A stretch of DNA of 64,000 nt from Rhodococcus jostii RHA1 (lineage in GTDB: Bacteria; Actinomycetota; Actinomycetes; Mycobacteriales; Mycobacteriaceae). The stretch is from contig NC_008268.1 of the NCBI RefSeq assembly GCF_000014565.1, positions 186,001 to 250,000 on the forward strand, written 5' to 3'. A program made the position numbers and the translations under genes. The notes under the pieces are model-generated. The model was not told the DNA's origin and searched no databases. It saw nothing but the letters and a program-made list of their open reading frames with translations. Positions 1 through 12,500 of the stretch are shown here, piece after piece. How positions within the stretch are numbered: the stretch's first letter is position 1; each line of letters starts with the position of its first letter.

Positions 1-526
1 GCAGTTCCCGCTGCCACACACTGTAATCGGCGTACTGGACGGGCAGCGGCTCCCAGGACGGCGCCAGCCCTTCCACTCGGGATGCATATGCGGCCATCAC
101 GTCGGCGGCGAGCGGACCGAACGACCATCCGTCTGCCGCGATGTGGTGCGCGACGAGCAGCAGCACGTGTTCGGAACGGTTCTCCCGGAACAGGTGGATT
201 CGGAACGGGATCTCCCGGGTCACATCGAAACCGGCGACTGCGTACTCGGCGATCCGGAGCATCAGCTGGTCCGGCGCGGTTCGGATCGGTGTGAGATCGA
301 ATTCTGCGGCGGCGGCCGGCAGGATCTCCTGATGCGCACCGTCCGCAGAACCTGGGTACACGGTCCGCAACGACTCGTGTCGTTCCAGAACGTCACCGAG
401 CGCGGCACGCAAGGCCGGGACGTCGATACGCCCCGACATCCGCAGTGCGAGTGGAATGTTGTATGCGGACGACGAAGGATCGTATTGGTTGAGGAACCAG
501 ATCCGCTGCTGCGCCAGCGACAACGG
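1..526 (-). other. NRPS module 6: partial condensation domain cut by window edge
   Basis: Motif [14 protein letters not shown] lies near 494-526 and [10 protein letters not shown] near 117-155. Only the N-terminal part of the condensation domain is inside the window. It shows that the synthetase continues and that the peptide has at least six residues. Confidence 0.85.
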
Positions 527-3500
527 GATTCGTCCGGGATGCTCGCGTCGGGTCAGCGCGGGCCGACCCGAGGACGCGTCCGGCCCCGACGTGGCCACTG
601 CGGAGACAAGTTGACGCACAGTGGGGTTGTCGAACAGCGTGCGAACGGAGACACGGGTGCCGAACGCTGAACCGACCCGGGAAACCACCTGGGTGGCGGA
701 CAAGGAGTTGCCACCGAGAGCGAAGAAGTTGTCGTCCACACCGATGCGTGATTCACCCAGCACATCCGCGAACGCTGCGGCGACTGCGATCTCGTCCGCT
801 GTGTCGGGTGCGGTGAATCGGGTATGGCTCACGAACACGGGCTCGGGGAGGGCGCGGCGGTCGAGCTTGCCCGCCGGTGTCAGCGGGATCGAGTCGAGAA
901 CCATGATCGAACCGGGGACCATGTGCGCCGGCAACACACCGCCGACGAATGCGGTCAAGTCGTCGACGTCGACGTCGTTCCCCGACGCAGCGCAGACATA
1001 GGTGACCAGTGCTGTAACGCCGGATTCGGTGTCGTGCGCGATGGTTGCGGCGAATCCGACCGCAGAATGCGCTCGGAACACGGAGTCGATCTCACCGAGT
1101 TCCACACGGAATCCACGAATCTTCACCTGGAAGTCGCTGCGCCCGACGTATTCGATGACGTATGTCCCGGTGCGGGACTCGACCCACCGGACGAGGTCAC
1201 CGGTACGGTACATCCGCCGACCGGGTGCACCGTGGGGGTTCGCGACGAAACGCTCCGCGGTGAGACCGAGTCGCTGGTGGTAGCCGCGGGCAAGCGCCGG
1301 CCCCGATATGTACAGCTCCCCCGGCACACCGGGTGACACGGGATGCAGCCGCGCGTCGAGAACGAAAGCCTCGACACCGCGCACAGGAGCGCCGATGGTC
1401 ATCCGCTCGCCGAGCATCAGCGGTCCAGACTGCGTCACCATCATCGAGGACTCGGTCGGCCCGTATCCGTTGAACAGTGCCCGCCCCGGTACCCAACGCT
1501 CGGCGAGGTCGGCACCCCAGGCCTCTCCGCCGACGACGATGACGGCGAGTTCGTCGAGTCCCGTGTGGTCGACGGACGCCAACGCGGCCGGTGTGAAGAA
1601 GGCGTGCGTGACTCCTTGCGCGCCCAGGAGTTCGGCGAGCTCCGTACCGCCGTACACCGAGTGGGGAACGACCACCATCGTCGCGCCCCTGCAGAAGGCC
1701 ATCAGATACTCAAATACGGAGGCGTCGAAACTGGGTGATGCGAAGTGCAGGGTACGGGCGTCGGCGGTGAGCTCGTACTCGTCGGCCAGCTCGGTCAGGA
1801 GGTTCGCGAGCCCCGAGTGTGTGACGGCGACGCCCTTGGGCAGTCCGGTGGATCCGGATGTGTAGATGAGGTAGGCGAGTTGGTCCGCGTGCATCCGTCC
1901 GAGGCGATCGGCCGCTGTCACCGCGGCCGAGGAGTGGGACGTCACCAGCGCAGTGTGGTCGGGATCGTCCATCACGAGCCACTGTGTCGAGTCGGGCAAT
2001 CCGGCTCGGAACTCGATCGTCGTCAGGCCGAGCGCGGACCCCGAATCGCCGAGCATGTGTGCGATTCGTTCGGCCGGGTAGTTCGGATCCACCGGCACGA
2101 ACGCGGCACCTGTCTTGGCAACGGCCCAGACGGCGAGCACCGATTCGATCGAGCGGGCGAGCGCGACGGCCACGAATGTCTCGGGTCCGGCTCCGGCTTC
2201 GATCAATTCGCGCGCCCAGAGGTTGGATCGCCGGTCCAGTTCTCCGTAGGTCATCGAACGGTCGCCGAAGACGAGCGCCGTCGCGGACGGGTCGGCCGCC
2301 GACTCGGCTAGAACTTCGGGAAGCAGTCGACTAGGTCGACTCGCAGGCCCGCGAACCGGTGCCAGGCGGGCCCTCTCGGCGTCGTCGAGGAGATTCACGT
2401 CGCCGACCACCGTGGTCGGGTCTGCAATCACCGTTTCGAGGATTCGCACGAGCTGCCCCGCGTACCGGCGCACAGTAACGTCGTCGAACAAGTCTGCGGC
2501 GTAGGTGAACTCGGCGCGAATACCCGACGGAACGCCCGCGGGATCGATGTCCTCACCCAATGTCAGCTGCAGGTCGAACTTCGCGACACGCGCGTCGATG
2601 TCCTCGACACGCACCCGGAGTCCGGGCAGCTCGATGTCGTCGATGGCCGTCGGCTGCATCGACAGCGCAGTCTGGATGACCGGGTGATGCGCGGACGTCC
2701 GCACGGGGTCGAGTACGTCGACGAGACGCTCGAAGGGGAGGTCCGCGTGGCCGAATGCCCCGATGTCGCCGTCGCGTACCCGCGTCAGCAACTCCGCGAA
2801 CGTCTCGGTGCTCTCGATGCGCGTGCGGAGCACGAGCGTATTGACGAACATTCCCACCAGGTTGTCGAGAGCACGTTCGCCACGTCCCGCGATCGGAGCG
2901 CCGACGGCGATATCGTCCGACGCGGACAGGCGGGCCAACAGGAGCGCGAAGGCAGCGTGCGCCACCATGAAGACCGTGGCCCCGTGTTCACGCGCCAACC
3001 GTTCGATGCCGCTGTGAATCTCGGGGGTGATGGTGAAGCCCACGGATCCCCCGACGTAGGACTGCTCAGTCCGGCGCGGGCGGTCGAAGGGGAGTTTCAG
3101 CTCGTCCGGGAGACCGTCGAGCGTCCGCGTCCAGTACTCGAGTTGGCGCCGGGCGAGTGACTCCGGCTCGTCCTCGCTGCCGAGAACCGCCCTGTGCCAC
3201 ACACTGTAGTCGGCATACTGGACAGCAAGCGGAATCCACTCCGGACTTCGCGACTCTGCTCGGGCCGCGTACGCGACCATGACGTCCGCGCCGAGAGGTC
3301 CGAACGACCAGCCGTCGGCGGCGATGTGGTGCAGCGTGATCGCCAGGACGTGTTCGCCGGGACCGGTGCGGAACAGCGTTGCCCGAACCGGCAAGTCCTC
3401 GGACACGTCGAACCCGTGCGACGAGAATGCAATCATCCGGGAATCGAGCTCGCCCTCCGGTACGTCCACGACCTCGAGGGGCATCGAGAGATCTGCCGCG

Positions 3501-6500
3501 GACACGACGACCTGGGCGGGTCCGTCGTCCGTGTCAGGGAAAACGGTACGAAGCGACTCGTGGCGCCCGACTACGTCGTCGAGTGCCTGAGACAGCGCGG
3601 CGACATCGAGAGCACCGGACATGCGGACCGCGAACGGCAGGTTGTACGCGGGCGAGGAGGGGTCGAACTGGTTGATGAACCACATCCGCTGCTGCGCCGG
3701 TGACAGCGGTATCCGGGCCGGTCGCTGCATCCCGGACAGCACCGGGCGCGCGCCCCCTGCGGCCGTGGGCTCGGCGAGACGACGAGCCAACTCCGCGACC
3801 GTGGGCGCGGTGAACACATCGCGCACGGAGAGTCCGGTGCCCGACAACTCACCGAGCCGAGCCGCCACTCGTGTGACGGAGAGCGAGTTGCCGCCGAGAT
3901 CGAAGAAGTTGTCGTGCGCGCCGACCCGGCTCGAACCGAGCACGTCAGCGAACACTGCCGCGACTGTGCGCTCGGCCTCATTTCGCGGCGCGATGTACTC
4001 GGTCGAACTCCCGTGGAATTCAGGAGCGGGCAACTCCTTACGATCGAGTTTTCCGCTGGTGTTCAGCGGGAACTCGTCGAGCACTGTGATCGCGGACGGC
4101 ACCATGTACGACGGAAGGGATTCCGAAGCCTGCCGGCGAAGCTCCGCGACGTCCAACTCGCCGGGTGTACCGACGACATACGCGACCAGATGATCGCCGA
4201 CGGTGGTGTCGGAGTACACCGATACGACGGCGCCGGTGACCGCCGGGTGCGACCGGAGCACTGTCTCGATCTCGCCGAGTTCGATGCGCTGACCACGGAA
4301 CTTCACCTGGAAGTCGGTACGTCCGATGTAGACGAGCGCTCCCGACGACGTCCATCGCACGAGGTCGCCGGTGCGGTACATGCGCTCGCCCGTGCGTCCA
4401 AACGGGTTCGCGACGAATCGGTCGGACGTGAGATCGACGCGGCCGAGGTATCCGCGTGCGAGCTGAGCACCGCCCAGGTAGAGCTCTCCCGGAACGCCGA
4501 CGGGAACGGGGTGCAGCCGGGAATCGAGCACGTAGGCCTGTGTGTTCCATTCCGGCACACCGATCGGCACGTTCGTGGTGTCGGCGTCACCGGTCTTCCA
4601 GTACGTCACCGACACTGCGGCCTCGGTGGGCCCGTACAGGTTGTGCAGTCCGGCCGCGGAGAGTTCCCGGAAACGCAGAACTGTCGCGGGCGGCAGCGCT
4701 TCGCCGATGACGAACACGAGCCGCAACGAACGGCACGTCCCCTCCGGGGCGGCCGCGACGAACACGTCGAGCATGGACGGCACGAAATCGGTAACCGTCA
4801 CCGCACGCTCGTCGATGACCCGAGTCAGGTAGGCAGGCTCTCGATGCCCGTCCGGAGTGGCCAGCACCATGGTGGCACCCACCTGAAGGGGCCAGAAGTA
4901 GCCCCACAACGACACGTCGAACGTGGTTGCGGTCTTCTGCAACCACACATCCCGATCGGTGAGTGCGTACTCCGACTGCATCCAGAGCAGTTGATTCACG
5001 ATTGCCGCATGCGGTACCGCGACCCCCTTGGGCTTGCCGGTGGAGCCGGAGGTGTAGATGACGTACGCAGGGTGTGCAGGCCGCAACGGTTCGATACGCT
5101 CGGCGTCGGTCAACGGCACCGCAGAGACACCCGAGAGGTCGAGAGTGTCGAGGGCCGACACGGGGATCCGGTTCGGCAGGTCCGGTCGGTCGGCCGAGGT
5201 GGTCAGCACGCACACCGGCTGCGCCGACGCGAGCACGTAACTCGTTCGCTCCGCCGGGTGATCGGGATCGACCGGCACGTATGCACCACCGGCCTTGAGT
5301 ACGGCATAGATTCCGACGACCAGTTCCAGCGACCGCCGCATCACCACGGCCACTCGGGTTTCGGGGGCGACGCCCAGCGCGATCAGATGCCGGGCCAGCT
5401 GGTTCGCGCGCGCATCGAGGGCTGCGTACGTCAGCACGTCACCGTCGAAATCGACAGCAACAGCATCGGGTGTACGCGCAGCCTGCGCCTCGAACAACGT
5501 CAGCAGCGTCGACTCCGGCACGTGGTGGCCGGTGGCGTTCCAGTCGTGCATCACCCGCGCATACTCGCCCGGGATGAATCCGGTGACCTGGGCGACCGCG
5601 GCGGAGGGCTCTGCGATCAACGCTCGAATCACCGAATCGAGCCGCGCCGCAATCAACCTCGCTTCGTCGCGCTCAAAGGTGTCCGGCAGGTAGGCCACCC
5701 CGAGCCGCAGGGTGTCGTCGACCTGGGCCATCAGGCTCAAGGGGTAGTGGGTGACACTGTGCACCTGGACCGAGTCCACGCGCATACCTGCGATGTCGGT
5801 CTGCGCCTGCAGCGCCGCCTGATCCATGGGGTACGACTCGAAGACGGTGAGCGTGTCGAACAGCGCCCCGACCCCCGCCTCTGCCTGGATTTCCGTCAGG
5901 CCGAGGTAGTGGTGATCGAGCAAATCGGCCTGCTGCCCCTGCACCCGTACCAGCAATTCGGCCACCGACTCGTCGGCGTCGATTCGTACCCGGACGGGGA
6001 CGGTGTTGATGAAGAGCCCGACCATCGACTCGATCCCGGGGATGTGCGGGGGGCGGCCCGAGACGGTAGCGCCGAATACGACGTCGTCCCGTCCGGTGAG
6101 TCGCCTGAGCAGCAGAGCCCAGGCGGTCTGGATCACCGTGTTCGGCGTGACGCCGTGCTGTCGGGCGAACGCCAGCAGCTCGGCGGTGTCCGCCGCGGAA
6201 AAGTGGACCGGAACTTCCTCCGGGTCCGCCGTTGCGCTGCCGCCGGTGTGGGCAGGTGCAAGCAGAGTCGGCTCGTCGAAGCCTTCCAACGCGTGCGCCC
6301 ACGCGGCCCGCGAGGCGGAGGGGTCTCGACGGGTCAGCCAGTCGAGGTATTCCCGGTAGGGCCGCACCGCCGGCAGTGCGGACTGATCGCCCGCGGTCGC
6401 GTAGAGCACCAGCAGGTCCTGGACGATCAGCGGGATGGACCATCCGTCGAGGAGGATGTGGTGGTTGGTCATCGCCAACTCGTGCCGATCGGCTCCCGTG

Positions 6501-9500
6501 CGCACGAGCAGCAGTCGCAGCAGCGGCGCCTCGGACAAGTCGAACGGCGCGGTCCGGTTCTCTGCGACGAGCGACTCGAGTTCCCTTTCCCCGGAATCAC
6601 TCTCACGGCCCGAGAGGTCGACCACGGTCAGTGGGACCTCCACCCCGCGGAGGGGGATCTGCGCGGTGACGTCGCCGTCCTGCACGAACACCACCCGCAG
6701 GTTGGAGTACCGGTCCAGGAGCGCAGCAGCAGCGGCCCGCATCCGATCCGCCGACACGTCGCCGAGCAGGGTCATCCGCAGCTGAGAATGGTAGACATCG
6801 ACACTGTGCTCGGCGGCCAACAGTGAATGGAAGTGGAAACCGGCCTGCAGCGGCGACAGCGCCCACACATCCTCGAGGGTCGGGTACGCCCGCTCCCAGA
6901 GGTCGATCTGGGACTGGGTGAGCGCCACCGTGCCGATGTCCGACGGGGTCAGCCCCCCACCGGATCCGGCGACGACGTGCTCGATCTGTGAGACGAGCGC
7001 CTGCTGCCACAGATCGACGAGTTCGCGAACGTCGTCGGCTGCGAGCAGTTCACCGGCGAACCGCACCGAAGCTCCGAGTCGCGGTCCGGCATCCGTATCC
7101 GTCACTCCGGCATTGATCTCGATCGCTGCGGACGCGCTCATGTCCTGATCGGTTTCACCTGAGAAGACGCGCGACGATTCGAGATCCGGCACCCAGCCGA
7201 TCTCGCGCATCTCCGGGGACAGATCGCCCATCCCGGTCTTTCCGAGGTAATTGAAGACGACCTGGGGCGGGTCGAAGCCCGCGAGAACGGTGGCCGTCGC
7301 CGGATTGAGATACCGCAGCAGTCCGTACCCGACGCCCCGGTCGGGGACCGCCAGGAGTTGCTCTTTCACCGCCTTGATCGCGGCGCCGGCGGACGCGCCG
7401 CCGACGAGTGCGTCCTGTGTGTCCACCCCCTCGAGGGCGAGCCGCACCGGATAAACGCTGGTGAACCAGCCCACGGTACGAGACAGATCGGCGCCCGGCA
7501 CGACCGACTCTTCGCGGCCGTGACCCTCGAGCGTGATGTACGCAGAGGCGGCGGGCACCCCGCGCGCACGGCGCCATTCGGTGAGGGCCACCGCGAAGCC
7601 GGCAAGCAGCGAATCACCGACAGAGCACCCGAATGCCTCCGGCACGCGGGCCAGCAGCGTGGCCGTTATCTCGGTGGACAGCTCGACGTGCAGCTCCTGC
7701 GTGGTCGAGGTCCGGTCCCGCACCGGATCGAGAGCCCTGCCGCCGAGGAGCGGGTCCGCAGCGTCGACAACACTTCGCCAGTAGTCGAACTGCGCGACGG
7801 TGGACGGCTGACGGGCAGCCTCCGACAACCCGTGCGACCACCGCCGCAACGACGTACCGACCTCCGGCAGGTTCGGAGCGTGACCGGCCGCGACGGCACC
7901 TCCCGCCGCAACGAGGTCCGGCACGATGATCCGCCAGGACACACCGTCGACGACCAGGTGATGCGCAACCACGAGGAGCCGCCCGGGCCGGGTCGCACCA
8001 CGATCCAACCAGACGAACTGCGTGAGCACCGGGGTCTCGAAGTCGAACCGGTCGGCCGCGGCGGAGAGTTCGCGGTCGATCAGCGCATCGAAGGCTGCGT
8101 CGCCGAGGTCGGGATTCACGGACACCGTCGTGACCAGTCGATCGGCGTCGACGGCACCGGTGGGCAACACCGAGTGACGCACGTCCGCACCGTCGCGGAC
8201 CAGCCGGGACCGCAGCGCGTCATGCCTGTCGAGCACCGCCTGCACCGTCGCCACGATGTCCGATCGCTCGATCCCGGTCGGCAGCGTCAGTAACACGGAC
8301 TGCGAATACCGGCCCACCGAACCCGACCGGTCGAGCAGTGATCGGACAACCGGTGTCAACTCGACGTTTCCCACGCCGCCACCCGCCAGTTCGGCGAGCG
8401 CGAGTCGATCCGCCGACGCGACGGTAACCACTTCGGCGAGCGCGGCAATGCTCTTGCGCTCGAACACGTCCCGTGGGGTGAATACGATCCCCGCGGCCTT
8501 GGCTCGCGAAACCAGCTGGATCGATACGATGCTGTCGCCGCCGAGAGCGAAGAACGAGTCGTTCACCCCCAGGTCGTCGACGCCGAGCGCCTCCCTGAAC
8601 AAGGCCGCGAGTGATTCCTCCATCGGAGTACGTGGCTCCACTCGATCGACCGCGACGTCACCGACGGCCGGGGCAGGCAACGCCACTCGATCCAGTTTGC
8701 CGCTCGCGTTGAGCGGGAAGGCGTCGAGCGTGACGAACCCGTCCGGAACCATGTATTCGGGCAGCCGACTCGCGGCATACGCCGTCAGTGCCTCTATGTC
8801 GACCCTCGTGCCCGCACGTGCGACGAGATAGGCCACCAATTGTTCGCTCGCCGCTCCGGAGTACACGGTCACGACCGCCTGGGCAACCGAGTCCGCCGAC
8901 TCGAGTACCGCCTCGATCTCACCGAGCTCGATCCGCAGTCCGCGCAGCTTCACCTGGAAATCGTTGCGGCCGAGGTATTCCAATTCGCCCCGGCCGGTCC
9001 AGCGAAGACGGTCACCGGTCCGGTACATCCGAGTGCCCGGCGCGTCGAAGGGGTTCGCCACGAACCGTTCGGCGGTGAGGTCGGGCCGTCCCGCGTATCC
9101 GCGAGACACCTGCGTGCCGGCCAGGTACAACTCACCGGTCACCCCTGCAGGACTGGGGTGGAGCCGCTGGTCCAACACGTAGGCTCGGGTGTTCCACACC
9201 GGTGTACCCACGGTGACGATGGCCGAGTTCGAGGTGTCCACCCATGAGGTGGTGGAGGCGGCCGCGACCTCCGCGGGACCGTATGCGTTGAGGACGGCAG
9301 CGTCGGAGACGGCCGCGAACCGCCGCGCCACATTGACGGACAGTGCCTCGCCGCCGACGAACACGGTACGCAGCGACGAGAACCGGGACGGCGCGATTAC
9401 GTCGGTGAAGACGGCGAGCATCGACGGGACGAAATGTATCGCCGTGATCTGCTCGGTATCGATCAGTTCCGCAAGGTAGTCGGGATCCTTGTGTCCGTCC

Positions 9501-12500
9501 GGTTCCGCGATCACGACGCGTGCGCCCACAGCCAGGGGCCACAACAGTTCCCAGAGTGATGCGTCGAACGACTGTGGTGTCTTGACGACAACCCGATCGG
9601 TCTCGTCCAGCGCGCAGAGAGACATCAGGAACTCGAAGTGGCTTCCGAGACCGGCGTGCGAGACGGCCACTCCCTTGGGTCGGCCGGTCGAACCCGAGGT
9701 GAAGATGACATACGCGAGGTTGTCGGCCGCGAGAGGCCGCAGCCGGTCGCGGTTCGTCACCGGGGCATCGTCGAACCGGTCGAGTTCGAGACCGTCGATC
9801 GGGAGAACCCGGACTCCGGAGTCCGACTCGAACTCGCCTCGAACTGCGGTCAGAACGAGAACCGGGTGGGCTGCCTCGATGACATGGGCCACTCGCTCCG
9901 CCGGAAGGTCGACGTCGAGTGGCACGTACGCCGCACCACTCCGCAACACGGCGTGCAGGGCGATCAGAAACTCGATCGACCGGCGGGCTGCGACCGCGAC
10001 GGTGGTTTCGGTTCCGGCGCCTTCGGCGATGAGTTTGCGGGCCAGCCGGTTGACCCGCGAGTTGAATTCCCGGTACGTCACAGACACGTCGCGGTACACC
10101 ACCGCCACCGCATCAGGCGTCCGTGCCGCCTGCTCGTCGTAGCGGGCGAGGTAGGGGCGCCCGCTCACCTCCACGTCCGTGGCGTTCCATTCGCGCAGTA
10201 CGCGAACCAGTTCCCGTTGATCCAGCACCGGCAGGTCCCCCACCGCCGTGCCCGGATCGGCCAGCGCCGCCGTCACGATCCGCGCGAAACGGTCCGCGAA
10301 CGACTCCACCGTGTCGCGGTCGAACAGATCGACCGCATACGTGAACGCACCGGTGAGACCGGACACGGTGCCGCGCTCGTCGCGGATCTCGGTGAGCGTC
10401 ACGTTCAGATCGAATTTCGCGATCTCCGGATTCATCTCGACGGCGCTCACCGTCAGACCCGGTAGTTCCAGCACTCCCGGTTCGAAGTTCTCGTATGACA
10501 GACCCACCTGGAAAAGTGGGTGACGGGCTGTGGACCGCGCGGGTTCGAGTACCTCCACGAGACGCTCGAACGGCAGATCGGCGTGCGCGAACGCGGCGAG
10601 GTCGAACTCCCGCACCTGCGCAAGCAGGTCGGCGAATGACAGGTCACCGGACACTCGAGCGCGCAGGGTGAGAGTGTTGACGAACATGCCGACGAGGTCC
10701 TGCAAAGAGGGTTCGGCACGACCGGCGACGGGCGTGCCCACGGTGACGTCCACCGCGTTCGAGAGCCGTGAGAGCAGAACCGACAGCGCGGCGTGCCACA
10801 CCATGAACGGCGTGGCAGCGGAGCGGGCTGCGAGGTCGGCGACGGCTTTCGCCGTGGCAGCGTCGACCGAGAACGGTACCGTCGCACCCGAATTCGTCGG
10901 CATGGCCGGGCGGGGCCGATCAGCAGGCAACTCCAGCAGGTCGGGGATGCCGTCGAGCGCCGCGGACCAGAATTCGATCTGCTCGGTGGCCTGTGACCGA
11001 CCGTCGGTCTCGTCGCCGAGAAACTCCGCCTGCCAATAGCTGTAGTCCGCGTACTGCACGTCCAACGGCGGCCACGACGGTGCCCGCCCAGCCGTACGCG
11101 CCGTGTAGGCGAGCAGGATGTCACGTGCGAGCGGGGCCATCGAGGATCCGTCGGCGGAGATGTGGTGCACCACCACGGCGAGCACGTACTCATCGACGGA
11201 CAGTCGTAGCAATGCCGTGCGCAGCGGCACCGCGGACGTGACGTCGAAGCCCTCGGTGGCGAGCTCCACGAGTCGCGTCGGCAGCTCGGCCTCGGTGATC
11301 GGCTGCACGTCGAGATCGAGGGGCACCTCGTCGGCGCCGACGATCACCTGATGTGGGCCGTCCGTCGAGTCCGGATACAGGGTGCGCAGGGACTCGTGAC
11401 GCTCGAGGACGTCGCGAATCGCCGAACGCAGGCCGTCACAGTCGAGAATGCCGGACAGCCGCAGGGCGAAGGGCATGTTGTAGGCGGCGGATGCGGTATC
11501 GAACTGGTTGACGAACCACATGCGACGTTGTGCCGGGGACAGCGGAATCCGTCCGGCGCGCGTGGCGGCGACCAGTGGGGCGCGCGGTGTCGTCTGCACT
11601 GTTCCCTCGATGCGCTCCGCGAGCGCCCCGACGGTGGGGGCATCGAACAGGTCACGCAAGGCGAGCGGCGCACCCAACTCGGCCCGAATACGCGAGGTGA
11701 CCCGCGTCGCGACAAGGGAGTTACCGCCGACGTCGAAGAAGTTGTCCCGGAGGCCGATACGGTCGAGACCGAGAACCTCGGCGAAGATCTCCGCGAGGTT
11801 GGCCTCGACGGACGTGCGCGGGGCCACGTACTCCGTGCCGGAACCACCGAATTCAGGTGCGGGCAGGGCCTGACGATCGAGCTTTCCACTTGTATTGAGC
11901 GGGAATTCGTCGACGACCATCAGCGCCGCCGGAATCATGTACGCCGGCAGGGACGCGGCCGCGCACTCTCGAAGTCGCGTGGTATCGAGGTCGTGTCCCG
12001 GCTCGGGCACGACGTACGCGACGAGGCGATCGCCGGTGCCGGGATCGGAATGGACCAGCACGGCAGCGCTGGTGACCGACGGTTGTGCCCGCAGGACGAA
12101 TTCGATCTCGCCGAGCTCGATGCGCTGACCTCGGAACTTGACCTGGAAGTCGGTGCGCCCGATGTATTCGAGGGCGCCCGCCGACGTCCATCGCACGAGG
12201 TCGCCGGTGCGGTACATACGCAGGCCGGGAGTAAACGGATTGGCCACGAACCGGTCCGAGGTGAGATCGACGCGGCCGAGGTATCCCCGGGCGAGCTGCT
12301 CGCCCGCCAGGTAGAGCTCGCCGGCAACGCCGGGGGGAACCGGGTGCAGACGCGAATCGAGAACGTAAACCTGGGTGTTCCACTCGGGCACGCCGATCGG
12401 CACCGTGCCGGCGACCGTGGTCGCGGTGTCCCAGTACGTGACCGAGACTGCCGCCTCGGTGGGCCCGTACAGGTTGTGCAGTCCGGCATCGGACAGCGCC

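Noticed and set aside
3914..6826. Plus-strand open frame of 970 codons, and similar long plus-strand frames (such as 11351-12997 and 16478-18250) across the first 18 kb
   Set aside because: They are antisense to the NRPS frame, lack recognisable domains and arise from GC-rich codon periodicity on the opposite strand.
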